A stretch of DNA of 64,000 bases from Armatimonadota bacterium (lineage in GTDB: Bacteria > Armatimonadota > Zipacnadia > Zipacnadales > UBA11051): assembly GCA_013178155.1 (NCBI GenBank), contig JABLXH010000005.1, forward strand, positions 29,293 through 93,292. Direction: 5' to 3'. Made by a program: the position numbers and the translations under genes. Shown here in pieces: positions 1 to 9,024 of this stretch. Numbering within the stretch: the first letter of the stretch is position 1; the number at the start of each line of letters is the position of its first letter. The notes beneath the pieces are model-generated. The model had not been told where the DNA came from. It ran no database searches and was given only the letters and a program-made list of their open reading frames with translations.

Positions 1-139
1 CGGACATGTTGCCGCCCTCCTACGGGTCACTCGCCAGACCTTCGCCGTGGAGGCGCTCTCGTCCTGCTCCGCTCCAGGGAGGGGGCCGCCGTCCGTGCGG
101 AGAAGCGACCCGGACTTCTCGCCGGGAGGTGCAGACCCG

Positions 140-1618
140 ATGTACCGGCTCCTCGTCTCAGGCGTTGTAACGCTGGGGCTACTGGCCATCACGTGCGCCA
201 GCGCCGCCACACTCGTGCCGGCCGAGGACCGCGACGCCGTACTGCACAACCCGGACATGGGGTGGGTGCTGTACGAGAACTACCCGATAGACCAGGGAGC
301 GGCCTCGACGCTGGCCACCATGCCGGACGCTGACTGGAGCGGGGTAGACCACGTCGCCATCATGTTCTCCTGGGCTGATGTGGAGCGTGAGCCGGATGTC
401 TATGACCTCTCCAAGGTGGATTACGCCTACGACTGGTGGCAACAGCGGGGCAAAGGCCTGCAGCTTCGCATGAGCACAGCCTCGCTGCTGTGGTGGAACA
501 ACGCGGGACGCGGCACCGGGGTCCCGCAGTATGTGCTGGACCGGATGCCGCCCGAGCAGAAGCAGGTCCGCCAGTGCGAGGGTCTCAGCTACACCGATGT
601 GGACACTCGCAACGCCTACTACCGGGAACGCCTGAAGCGGTTCCTGCAGGTTGTGGCCGCGCACTTCGCGCCTGACGGCGACCGCCCGGTGAGCCTCGTG
701 GACCTGCGCGGCTTCGGGCTATGGGGTGAGTGGCACACCGGCTTCCAGTACCCTTCGCTCGCGGAGCGGCGCGAGGCCCTGGAGGGGGTACTCGATTGCT
801 GGTCAGCGGCTTTCCCGCAGCACCTGTTGGCCCTTAGCTACTCCTATGACCCCGACAGCCCCAAGAGCTATTGGGATGGTCCAACAGACCGCTATGACCC
901 CGCCTTCACTTCCACCTACCAGGAGTTCCTGTACTTCAGCGCCTTCGACTATGCGCTGACCAAGACCAACATCACCTTCAGGCGCGACGGCTGCGGTGGC
1001 GCAGTGCATTCTAACGAGCGGAGGTTCTGCGAGGAGGCCTTCGCGGCGGGACGAGGCCCGTTCATGTCCGAGTTCGTGGGCGGCTACCGCGCGGCGCTCG
1101 CCGCCGGCAATGCCTGGGTCACAGCGATGGTCGCTGACGCCTTGAGCCTGCATCCCAACTATGTGAACCTGCTGGGCTGGCAATGCCAGGACGCCCACGA
1201 TTTCCTGGTACAGAGACCGGACCTGATCGCCCATGGACTCCGCACCATGGGTTACCGCCTGGTCCCCGTTCGGGTGAACTGCCCCCAGCGGCTCGTGCCG
1301 GGACGCCCGGCGCGTGTGACCGTGAACTGGGTGAACCGGGGGGTGGGAAGAGCTCTGCGTGACTTTGCGGTGTCGTTCCGTCTCACCGATGCGGAGGGGC
1401 AGCACGCCGCAGACTCGACATCAACTACGGTGCCAAGTAGCACCTGGGTGCAAGGGCAGACTTACCGTGTCAACACGACGGTGAGCTTTGCCACCTTGCC
1501 CGTGGGGAAGCCGGCGCTCTGGCTGCGGCTGACCGATCCCCGTGACAACCGGTCCATCGCCCTGCCGCTACGGGGCGGGACCCCGGACGGCTTCTACCCC
1601 CTGGGCCAACTGCCCTGA
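140..1618 (+). CDS. Secreted DUF4832-family putative glycoside hydrolase
   Basis: A 492-aa protein that looks like the DUF4874/DUF4832 family, which has a TIM-barrel resembling GH42 and GH5 enzymes; substrate unknown. The ATG at 140 is chosen because GGGAGGT lies at 124-130 and the product begins with a clean signal peptide (about residues 1-23, ending ASA-A). The family's opening NPDMGW motif is at about residues 37-42. A WGEWH motif at about 195-199 carries the glutamate that would be the acid/base in related barrels. The C-terminal 130 residues look like a beta-sandwich. It is followed 11 bases later by a GH5 gene, so the two are probably co-transcribed. Family confident, activity inferred. 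Confidence 0.75.
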   Translation: MYRLLVSGVVTLGLLAITCASAATLVPAEDRDAVLHNPDMGWVLYENYPIDQGAASTLATMPDADWSGVDHVAIMFSWADVEREPDVYDLSKVDYAYDWWQQRGKGLQLRMSTASLLWWNNAGRGTGVPQYVLDRMPPEQKQVRQCEGLSYTDVDTRNAYYRERLKRFLQVVAAHFAPDGDRPVSLVDLRGFGLWGEWHTGFQYPSLAERREALEGVLDCWSAAFPQHLLALSYSYDPDSPKSYWDGPTDRYDPAFTSTYQEFLYFSAFDYALTKTNITFRRDGCGGAVHSNERRFCEEAFAAGRGPFMSEFVGGYRAALAAGNAWVTAMVADALSLHPNYVNLLGWQCQDAHDFLVQRPDLIAHGLRTMGYRLVPVRVNCPQRLVPGRPARVTVNWVNRGVGRALRDFAVSFRLTDAEGQHAADSTSTTVPSSTWVQGQTYRVNTTVSFATLPVGKPALWLRLTDPRDNRSIALPLRGGTPDGFYPLGQLP

Positions 1619-1629
1619 CGGAGGTCGCG

Positions 1630-2859
1630 ATGCAGACAGCGGGATGGGTTGCGCCAGCGATGGCGCTTCTGCTGACGGGAGGCATGGCCATGGCCGAGGG
1701 CTTCGTAACTGCCGAGGGGGCGCGGCTGATGCTCGACGGCCGTGAGTATCGCGCTGTGGGTGTGAACGTGCCGCATCTACACCAGGCCTACCTCGGGACC
1801 TGGTTCCACATCGCAGAGATCTACGGCACGCCCGAAAAGGCCCGACAGGCTATCGTGGCCGCCATCGAGGATGCAGGACGGAGTGGACTGCGTTTCATCC
1901 GGTTCTTCGCTGACCCAGGGTACCCGCGGGACCGCGCCCTGCTGTATGACCGTGACCCCGAACGCTATTGGCAGGGGATGGACGAGGTCTTCGCGCTCTG
2001 CCGACAACATGGCGTTAAGCTCGTCCCGTCGCTGGGCACCATCCCCGGCCCTTACTTGCACTACGGCGAGACCGGCCAGGCGATACTGGACCCTGGCTCG
2101 AGGACCTACGAGGCCGTCCACCGGTATGTCCGGGAGTTCGTCACCCGGTACCGGGACGACCCGACCGTGCTGATGTGGGAACTGGTCAACGAAGCCATGC
2201 TGCGCGCCGATGTCGAGATGGTCGGGCGGAAGCTTCTCCCGGCGGGCGTATACCCGGAGGGGGCGACGGTGCGCGAAGACGGTACGCTCGAGGACAGCCT
2301 GACCTGGGATATGCTGCAGCGTCTCTACCGGGAGCAGACCGCGTTCATCAAGTCGCTGGACCCCAACCACCCGGTGACCAGTGGCGACGCCGGGGTGCGG
2401 CCGGAGTGTACCAGCCGCCGCGAGACCTTCCCCAACCTCGCGTTCAGGCGCGACACCTGGCGCGAGTGGCTCGGCAACAACCTGCTCTCACAGCCCGAGC
2501 CGCTGGATGTCTTCAGTTTTCACTTCTATGGGAATCCAGAGCCGGCCGGCCCCGGTGAGGCGTGGCAGGGGATGACTACGCTGGAGGCCATGCGCCGTGT
2601 AGTGCGCTGCGTTCACGCCGCCGGCGCCCCGGTCTTCATTGGCGAACTGGGCGCCTCGCCCAGCAACCAGGCTGACCCGGCCGGCAAGTGGCTGTGCTCG
2701 GCTCTCGACGCCATGGAGGCGGAGGGGACGTCGCTGATGGCCCTGTGGGTCTGGCACTTTCCCTGGCAGCCCGAATATACCCTGGACAGCGCCACGTTTC
2801 CGGCAGTCGTGCAACGGGCAGCGGAGTTCAACCGTGCCTACGCCGGCGGGGGCACTTGA
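1630..2859 (+). CDS. Secreted GH5-family glycoside hydrolase (cellulase/mannanase type)
   Basis: A 409-aa protein with an N-terminal signal peptide (residues 1-22, ending MAMA). It reads as a GH5 TIM-barrel: WELVNEAM at about 183-190 gives the Asn-Glu acid/base pair (Glu188), FHFY at about 297-300 matches the conserved His/Tyr region, and FIGELGAS at about 336-343 supplies the nucleophile Glu339. Mannan endo-beta-1,4-mannosidase-like enzymes share this layout, but the substrate cannot be read from sequence. A GGAGG lies at 1620-1624. The gene sits between two other secreted carbohydrate-active proteins and is probably part of one transcript from 140 to 4270. Confidence 0.8.
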   Translation: MQTAGWVAPAMALLLTGGMAMAEGFVTAEGARLMLDGREYRAVGVNVPHLHQAYLGTWFHIAEIYGTPEKARQAIVAAIEDAGRSGLRFIRFFADPGYPRDRALLYDRDPERYWQGMDEVFALCRQHGVKLVPSLGTIPGPYLHYGETGQAILDPGSRTYEAVHRYVREFVTRYRDDPTVLMWELVNEAMLRADVEMVGRKLLPAGVYPEGATVREDGTLEDSLTWDMLQRLYREQTAFIKSLDPNHPVTSGDAGVRPECTSRRETFPNLAFRRDTWREWLGNNLLSQPEPLDVFSFHFYGNPEPAGPGEAWQGMTTLEAMRRVVRCVHAAGAPVFIGELGASPSNQADPAGKWLCSALDAMEAEGTSLMALWVWHFPWQPEYTLDSATFPAVVQRAAEFNRAYAGGGT

Positions 2860-2917
2860 CGCGCAGGACAGACTGGTGTTTCATATGCTGACTCATCTCC
2901 CCGGGAGGACGTAGCTG

Positions 2918-4270
2918 ATGCTCTTTCTGGCCCTGCTGCTCGCGTTGTGTCTCATCGCTGGTGTCGCCTGTGCCATGCCTCCGCACGATGGGATGCCCAT
3001 CACGGTTGCCGGGCAATGGACGGTCAAAGTCGGCCCCGGCGAAGTCAGGCTGGATGGCCGCACTATCCGCCTCCCCCAGGCTGTCCGGTTGCACATCGCC
3101 CGTCCGCGATCGGTTCACGTCCATGACGAGGCCCATGCCGGCCTGCCCCTTTTCAGACCGGACGCGGCTTCCTGGGTGCGTGGTCTGCACCCGCGACCGC
3201 TGGCGGCGCAGGAGTGCGTGGCGACCGGCCTCCTGGTTCCGGGAACCATGCGCATCAAGGCCGGGCCCGGCGCAGGCCAGGAGTTCGTTCAGGGGCGTGA
3301 CTGGGCAATGGACGAGTACTGGACCGCGGTGGGCCGCCTCGAAGGGGGCAGCATCCGCCCTGACCAGCAGGTCTACCTTGACTACGAGTATGTGCCTTGC
3401 CGACTGGACAGCATCGTTGTTGATGCCGGGGGCGAGGTCAGGGTGGTGCAGGGGACACCCGCCGCCAGCCTCGCCCATCCGCCGAGTCTGGCCGACGGTG
3501 AGACCGCCGTCGCACGGGTGTGGCTGCAGGGGCCGACAGAGAGACTGAGTGACCTGAATCTGTACCCCATTGACCCCACCGTAGGCGGCCCCCTGGTCGG
3601 CGACGGGAGTGCGGCACGTCTCCTCCCGAGGACTCTCGCCAAGCTCCGCAACGGGGAGGAGGTCACGATCGTGGCCTGGGGTGACAGCGTGACCTGCGGC
3701 GGAGGGGTCGGCGCCGACCAGAGCCTCTGGTACCAGTACCGTTTCGCGGCGGCGCTACAAAAGCGCTTCCCGCAGGCAAAGATAAGGATGTTGACTGCCG
3801 GCTGGGGGGGCTACAGCAGCCGGGCTTACATGGACCAGCCACGCGGTGCGGAGAAGGACTTCGTACGGGACGTCCTGGAGCCCAAGCCTGACCTGGTGAC
3901 CATCGAGTTCGTGAATGACGCGTACCTGAGTGGCGACGCCTTTGAGAAGCAATACACCGAGATCATGGGGCACATGAACCGCATCGGCGCCGAGGTCATC
4001 CTCATCGCGCCACATCTCGTTCGGCCGGACTGGTTGGGCGCTGCCGACGAGCCGCGTTTCGACAACGACCCCCGCCCGTACGTCCAAAGCTTGAAGGCCT
4101 TCGGTGCCCGGCACCATATCGCGGTCGCCGATGCCTCGGCTCTCTGGTGTCGCCTGTGGCGCCAGGGCATCCCCTACATCACCTATGAGGCCAACTGGAT
4201 CAATCACCCTGATACCCGGGGCATGCAGCTCTTCGTGGACGCGCTCCTGCGGCTGTTCCCGGAGAGGTAG
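2918..4270 (+). CDS. Secreted SGNH/GDSL hydrolase with N-terminal beta-domain
   Basis: A 450-aa secreted protein (signal peptide about 1-19, ending in VACA). The first ~240 residues form a beta-rich domain without a name I recognise. The second half is an SGNH hydrolase: AWGDSVTCGGG at 253-263 contains the nucleophile Ser257, a later glycine block lies in AGWGGYSS, an FVND segment gives the Asn, and NHPD near the C-terminus supplies the catalytic Asp/His region. Such enzymes often remove acetyl or other esters from polysaccharides. GGGAGGA precedes the ATG. Its 3' end meets the oppositely oriented 4297-5058 gene. Confidence 0.78.
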   Translation: MLFLALLLALCLIAGVACAMPPHDGMPITVAGQWTVKVGPGEVRLDGRTIRLPQAVRLHIARPRSVHVHDEAHAGLPLFRPDAASWVRGLHPRPLAAQECVATGLLVPGTMRIKAGPGAGQEFVQGRDWAMDEYWTAVGRLEGGSIRPDQQVYLDYEYVPCRLDSIVVDAGGEVRVVQGTPAASLAHPPSLADGETAVARVWLQGPTERLSDLNLYPIDPTVGGPLVGDGSAARLLPRTLAKLRNGEEVTIVAWGDSVTCGGGVGADQSLWYQYRFAAALQKRFPQAKIRMLTAGWGGYSSRAYMDQPRGAEKDFVRDVLEPKPDLVTIEFVNDAYLSGDAFEKQYTEIMGHMNRIGAEVILIAPHLVRPDWLGAADEPRFDNDPRPYVQSLKAFGARHHIAVADASALWCRLWRQGIPYITYEANWINHPDTRGMQLFVDALLRLFPER

Positions 4271-4296
4271 GGGGACACGGCCCTTCGCCCTGTTGT

Positions 4297-5058
4297 CTAC
4301 TCCGCGGCCAGGGCCTCGCGCCATGCGCGCTCTACGACGGGCCGCACGACCTTCACCCAACGCGCGTAGGTCTCGGGACGCAGGTGCAGCATATCTTCGA
4401 GGAACAGCTCAGGGCGGGGTTGCCCGCTGGCGTCCAGCAGGGTGGCCGAAAGATCAACGAAAGACAACCGCGGGTCTCGCGAGCACATGCGCTCCAGGCG
4501 GCGGTTGGCCTCCTGGTACTTGGGCCACCACTCCCACCGGGAAGGGCTTGGCTTGTTGGAGAGAAACACCAGTCGCGTGCGTGCGTCCGCCTGCCAGACG
4601 CAGTCGCGAAACAGGCGGATGTACTTCATGTAGTTCCCGACAGTGACGCTGGCCTGGCAGAGGTCGTTATCGCCCACATAGACCACCACCACTCGGGGCT
4701 TGCGGGTGAGCACGGCCCGGTCGGCATACCACCAGAGCTGCGGACTGGTGGCACCGCCGAAGCCGCGGTTGACCACCGGCAGCGGGGCCATATCCCGGAG
4801 CAGGGTCTTCCAGCCCACGATGCTGGAACTGCCCGTGAACACGACGCCGCCGGTCCGCCGGTCGGCGGCGTCTTCGCGAGCGAAGCGCTCCATATCTGCC
4901 TCATAGGCCAAGGCGAACGCCCTGCCTTCGTGCCTTCCCACCCTGGCCCCCTTTGGGTCCTCGGTGATCTGGACCCCACTGGGGGTTGCCCAGAGCGCCG
5001 CTGAGAGCTGTGCCGCCAGACAGCAGGTCAGTATGCCAAACCCTCTGAACTCCACCAC
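4297..5058 (-). CDS. Secreted SGNH-type esterase with GSS in place of GDS
   Basis: A 253-aa protein with an N-terminal hydrophobic signal (about residues 5-25). It carries the SGNH/PAF-acetylhydrolase-like layout: FTGSSSIVGW at 74-83 (block I, with Ser where GDSL enzymes have Asp), RGFGGA (block II), YVGDND (block III) and DMLHL in the last 35 residues (block V Asp/His). It probably acts as a carbohydrate esterase outside the cytoplasm. It starts 3 bases after the stop of the 717-aa glycosidase-like gene, so the two are translationally adjacent and probably one operon. Substrate unknown. Confidence 0.75.
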   Translation of the reverse strand: MVEFRGFGILTCCLAAQLSAALWATPSGVQITEDPKGARVGRHEGRAFALAYEADMERFAREDAADRRTGGVVFTGSSSIVGWKTLLRDMAPLPVVNRGFGGATSPQLWWYADRAVLTRKPRVVVVYVGDNDLCQASVTVGNYMKYIRLFRDCVWQADARTRLVFLSNKPSPSRWEWWPKYQEANRRLERMCSRDPRLSFVDLSATLLDASGQPRPELFLEDMLHLRPETYARWVKVVRPVVERAWREALAAE

Positions 5059-5061
5059 AGT

Positions 5062-7215
5062 TCAGTCCTCACCGCCTGCAAACCGCTCGAACTCGGCCAG
5101 TGCCTCGAGGCGACCGGGCATCCCCTCGGCTGGCAGGGAGTTTGCGGCCGCCCAAGCCCCATAGAACCGGCTCATCCGGCGCTGCGTGCGTGCCTGAAGA
5201 CGCACAGCCACAAGCTGCTTCTCTAACTGCTCCCGTGGCGTGAGACGCGGCGGGGCGCCGGCCTCGGGCGTGTGCCAATGCCTATAGACCGACTGCTGGT
5301 CAGCAGGCATGGCCTCCAGTGCCTGTTCGAGCAGGCTCATCGCTCGCGCGAAGTGCTCCGCCGCCTGGCCCAAAGCGGTGCCCAGGGCTCGGGCTCGCGC
5401 CACGTCATCGCGGTGCGGAGCGTAGTCGCGGCCCCGCCAGGCCTTGGGCGGCTCGGCCCCCGAAAGGGTGATCTGCTGCAGGTTCTGGAGCGTCAGTGGA
5501 GCATCCAGCACCGGACCGGACCACGCAGGCCGCAGCAGGTGCCAGTAGTACGTGTGATCGGACTGGACTCGCTGAGCCGCCTCGATCTCTTGCCAGGCCT
5601 GGGCCACCGCCGCAGCCGCTTGCGGTCCATACTGATCCCGGGCCAGTCGCCGCGCGAACGCCCACGCTGCCCGGGGTGAGGTGGTCTCTGGATGGAAAAT
5701 GAAGTGACGCAGCGCAATGGCATTGGCGGGCACGTACTCGGCCTGTGTCCCCCACTGGTCAAAGAAGCCGTCGGCGCCCATCAGACCCCAGCGGCGCAGC
5801 TTGGCCGCAAGTCCCAGCGGAAAATCGTATAGCTCAGTCTCGGGGAAGACTGTGTCATCACCCCAGAACACAATGTCATAGCCGAGGAAGATCTGACCAG
5901 CCTTCTGGACGGCACGACAGCTTGCCAACAGCGGCTCCGTGAGCTTGCGGTCAAAGGACCATGCCTCGCCGTCGGGGGGGCTGGTAAGACCCGTGCCAGC
6001 CGGCAGAGACGTCTGCAGGGCCAGGAAGTCGGGGTCGTTTCGGAAGTGCCAGCCCCAGCCGACCGTAAGCACCCGGAAGTCCGGCCGCACAGCCCGTCCC
6101 TCCTCAGCCAGCAAGGCCAGCAGGCGACCATACTGCACCAGTTTGCTCACACCCCGGTGCCGCTCACAACGGTCCGGATCGCAGAACTCGCCATTGGAGT
6201 CGCAGGTGAAGACGAGAACCATGGCGATCTGCGGAAACTCGCGAAGCAGGCGCCGGGTCATCGCCCGATAGGCCTGTTCCACCAGCGGGTGCCCGAGGCA
6301 CAGCACCTTCCCCTGACCTGTCCCCGAGTCAGAGAGACACTCCGCCGGGAAGCGCGTGAGGAAGGCCTCGCGACTGCTTTCCGGCATCCATGCCCCGCCC
6401 TGGCACGGCATCTCGCAAAGCCACAGGGCAGCCCGCAGGCCGAACTCATCACACCAGGCCAGATAGCGCCGCAACGCATCGCGGTTGCGCTCCCGCACAT
6501 CGGGGGGAGTTGCGTCAGGGAGTTCGGCCGACGGCACGAAGCTCATCAGTGTCTTTTCAGACATCCAGTCATGGGACAGGTGCGCGACGTTCGCACCGCA
6601 ACGAGCGATGAACTCGAAGTCGCTGCGCCGGTAGCCCAGGAAACCGCCCCGCACCCTTGGGTGCAGCAGCCGCAGATCCATAGCTGGGCTGCCTCGCATC
6701 TCCAGGGTCTCGGGGACACGCCCGTGCCTGGCGATCACGTCCTCAAGCTCAAAGACGCCATACAGTGCCGCTCGCGGGTTGGAGCCGACAATGACGATGC
6801 AGCCGTCTGCGGCTGCAACTTCAAAGGCATCGTGGTCCGGATCTGCGGCGATGCGGCTCGGTGGCGGCTCAGCGGTCGAGCGAGTCAGCCGAGGGGCTTC
6901 CGGAGGGGTGGAGATGATGACAGTGCCAGGCTGCGGCTGGGGGCGGGGTGTGCCCGAGCCGCGCACGATGACCCGTCGGCCCTGGTGGTCCGACAGGAAA
7001 CGCGCCAGTTCCTCGGCAGCCGTACGCAGCGCTGGCTCTGACAGGTCAGTCTGGATGCGGCGGATAGTCAGGGGCTCGGCCATGGAGCTCGTGCCTCCCT
7101 GTGCACGGGCGTCGCGAACAGCCCCGATAGCCAGTAGCAAGAGCGCGGCTGCCGCAGACAGATGCCTGTGGAAGCGGGGTTCCGACAGGTTCTGCCTGCG
7201 GCAGCAGATAGTCAT
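5062..7215 (-). CDS. Secreted glycosidase with alpha-glucuronidase-like N-terminal domain
   Basis: A 717-aa protein with a signal-peptide-like N-terminus (hydrophobic AAALLLLAIGAV followed by DARA). Residues about 50-165 look like the alpha/beta domain that precedes the catalytic barrel in GH67 and GH20 enzymes: a TAAEELARFL helix, a strand-rich stretch and an ALYGVFELEDVI helix. The following ~400 residues look like a TIM barrel (WLCEMP, FTCDSNGEFC, GWGWHF segments), with an alpha-helical C-terminus. GH67-type alpha-glucuronidase is the nearest family I can name, but the catalytic acids are not certain. It is the first gene of a two-gene minus-strand unit with the SGNH esterase. Confidence 0.65.
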   Translation of the reverse strand: MTICCRRQNLSEPRFHRHLSAAAALLLLAIGAVRDARAQGGTSSMAEPLTIRRIQTDLSEPALRTAAEELARFLSDHQGRRVIVRGSGTPRPQPQPGTVIISTPPEAPRLTRSTAEPPPSRIAADPDHDAFEVAAADGCIVIVGSNPRAALYGVFELEDVIARHGRVPETLEMRGSPAMDLRLLHPRVRGGFLGYRRSDFEFIARCGANVAHLSHDWMSEKTLMSFVPSAELPDATPPDVRERNRDALRRYLAWCDEFGLRAALWLCEMPCQGGAWMPESSREAFLTRFPAECLSDSGTGQGKVLCLGHPLVEQAYRAMTRRLLREFPQIAMVLVFTCDSNGEFCDPDRCERHRGVSKLVQYGRLLALLAEEGRAVRPDFRVLTVGWGWHFRNDPDFLALQTSLPAGTGLTSPPDGEAWSFDRKLTEPLLASCRAVQKAGQIFLGYDIVFWGDDTVFPETELYDFPLGLAAKLRRWGLMGADGFFDQWGTQAEYVPANAIALRHFIFHPETTSPRAAWAFARRLARDQYGPQAAAAVAQAWQEIEAAQRVQSDHTYYWHLLRPAWSGPVLDAPLTLQNLQQITLSGAEPPKAWRGRDYAPHRDDVARARALGTALGQAAEHFARAMSLLEQALEAMPADQQSVYRHWHTPEAGAPPRLTPREQLEKQLVAVRLQARTQRRMSRFYGAWAAANSLPAEGMPGRLEALAEFERFAGGED

Positions 7216-7233
7216 CGGTGGCCTCTTGGGGGC

Positions 7234-8931
7234 TCAGAAGAGCCCAACTACATTACCCGCCTCGTCTATATCCACATCCACTGCCGCCGGGCGACTGGGC
7301 AGGCCCGGCATGGTGCTCATCGTGCCGCACAGGGGGTAGAGGAAGCCGGCGCCCACCGACGGGCGCACATCGCGCACGGGGAGCCGCCAGCCCGTGGGCC
7401 GGCCCTTGAGGTTCGGATCATGGCTCAGCGACAGGTGTGTCTTCGCCATGCAGATGGGCAGGTTGCCCAGGCCCTGGGCCTCGAAGGCCGCGATCTTGCG
7501 CTCGGCATCTGGCTCATAGTCCACGCCGTCCGCGCCGTAGATGCGGGTGGCAATGGTCTCGATCTTCTGCTTGATGGGCATATCCAGCTCATAGAGGTAT
7601 CGGAAGTCGCTGGGCCGCTCACAAGCCTCCGCAACGGCCTCGGCCAGCTCCGCGCCGCCCTCGCCGCCTTTGGCATGGACAAAGCTTTCCACCGCCGCCA
7701 GAGCCCCTGCACCCACCGCCGCCTGGCGGATGATCTCGACCTCCTCCGGGGTGTCATAGGGGAAACGGTTGATGGCGACGACCACGGGCAGGCCGAAGCC
7801 ACACATGTTTTCCACATGCTTGACCAGGTTCTCCACACCCTTCTCCACAGCCACGGGGTTGGGCGTCTGAATTTCCTCGGTGGGCGGCTTCTTGCCCGGC
7901 GGGAACTTGAAGGCCCCGCCATGCAGCTTCATGGCCTTGACCGTGGCCACGATCACCACCGCGTTGGGCTGCATGTTAGCCACCCGGCACTTGATGTCCA
8001 GGAACTTCTCCGCACCGATGTCGGCACCGAAACCCGCCTCGGTGACCACGTACTCCCCGAGCTTCAGAGCGACACGGTCCGCCAGGATCGAGTTGGTGCC
8101 GATGGCAATGTTGGCGAAGGGGCCCGCATGCACGAAGCAAGGCCCGTTGTCCAGGCCCTGTATCAGGTTGGGCTTCAGCGCGTCCTTCATCAGCACGGTC
8201 ATGGCTCCGCCGACGCCAAGGTCATCGGCCGTAACCGGTTCCCCGCTGGTGTCAAATCCGATCCAGATGCGCCCCAGGCGCTGCCGCAGGTCTTGCAGGC
8301 CGCTGGTTAGCGCGAGAATCGCCATCACCTCGGAAGCCACGGCGATATCGAAGCCCGTCTGGCGCGGCCGCCCATCGCGCTCGGTTCCCAGTCCGCCCAC
8401 GATGTTGCGCAGGAAGTTGTCATTCATGTCCACCACACGTCGCCAGCTGATGCTGTAGGGATCAATGCGCAAAGGGTTGTTGTGCCAGAGGCTCGCATCT
8501 ATGGCCGCTGCCAGCAGGTTGTTTGCTGCCGCCACGGCATGGATGTCACCCGTGAAGTGGAGATTGAGGTCCTCCATCGGCACGACCTGGGCGTGCCCGC
8601 CGCCAGCGGCGCCACCCTTGATGCCAAACACCGGCCCCATGCTGGGCTGGCGAATAGTGCTGATTGCGCGCTTCCCCAGGTACCTCAGGCCCTGGGTCAA
8701 GCCCAGGGTAGTCACCGTCTTGCCCTCGCCCAGCGGTGTGGGGGTGATAGCGGTGACCAGCACGAGCTTGCCGTCAGGCTGGCCTGCCAGCCGGTCCAGG
8801 ACGGAGAGCTCAACCTTGGCCTTGTAGCGACCATAGAGCTCAAGTTCGTCCTCCTGCAGACCCATGGCTGACGCGACCTGCGTAATAGGGAGCAAGGTGG
8901 CCTGTTGGGCGATCTCAAGGTCACTCAGCAT
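7234..8931 (-). CDS. fhs: Formate--tetrahydrofolate ligase
   Basis: Cytoplasmic enzyme joining formate to tetrahydrofolate with ATP to give 10-formyl-THF, the entry of formate into the C1 pool. The 565-aa product matches the family's ~555 aa. The ATP-binding loop TPLGEGKT is at about 65-72, followed by the characteristic RQPSMGPVFGIKGGAAGGG stretch and NLHFTGD. The ATG at 8931 is preferred over an in-frame codon 14 residues upstream because GGAGG lies 11 bases before it and homologues begin close to this point. It is the last gene of the folP-5FCL-folB-wrbA-fhs series, 93 bases after the wrbA-like gene. No other Wood-Ljungdahl genes are in view, so a role in C1 assimilation rather than acetogenesis is likely. 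Confidence 0.96.
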   Translation of the reverse strand: MLSDLEIAQQATLLPITQVASAMGLQEDELELYGRYKAKVELSVLDRLAGQPDGKLVLVTAITPTPLGEGKTVTTLGLTQGLRYLGKRAISTIRQPSMGPVFGIKGGAAGGGHAQVVPMEDLNLHFTGDIHAVAAANNLLAAAIDASLWHNNPLRIDPYSISWRRVVDMNDNFLRNIVGGLGTERDGRPRQTGFDIAVASEVMAILALTSGLQDLRQRLGRIWIGFDTSGEPVTADDLGVGGAMTVLMKDALKPNLIQGLDNGPCFVHAGPFANIAIGTNSILADRVALKLGEYVVTEAGFGADIGAEKFLDIKCRVANMQPNAVVIVATVKAMKLHGGAFKFPPGKKPPTEEIQTPNPVAVEKGVENLVKHVENMCGFGLPVVVAINRFPYDTPEEVEIIRQAAVGAGALAAVESFVHAKGGEGGAELAEAVAEACERPSDFRYLYELDMPIKQKIETIATRIYGADGVDYEPDAERKIAAFEAQGLGNLPICMAKTHLSLSHDPNLKGRPTGWRLPVRDVRPSVGAGFLYPLCGTMSTMPGLPSRPAAVDVDIDEAGNVVGLF

Positions 8932-9024
8932 GTGCGATAATGCCTCCTGCCGCCGCCCCGTAGGGCTGTGCACGTAAGATGCCCCTCCAGTGAGGGGGTG
9001 ACGATCGTACTGAACGAGTCAAAG

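Noticed and set aside
1..139. Sequence before the first gene
   Set aside because: I see no complete gene, promoter or terminator; the in-frame extension upstream of 140 lacks a signal and has no ribosome site.
6046..7041. A long plus-strand open frame opposite the GH67-N-like gene
   Set aside because: It is antisense to a confident secreted protein gene, is Arg/Ala/His-rich and shows no domain or ribosome site; typical shadow frame in GC-rich DNA.
7162..8310. A 382-codon plus-strand frame opposite fhs
   Set aside because: It overlaps the conserved fhs gene on the other strand, and its sequence has the low-information composition of an antisense shadow.
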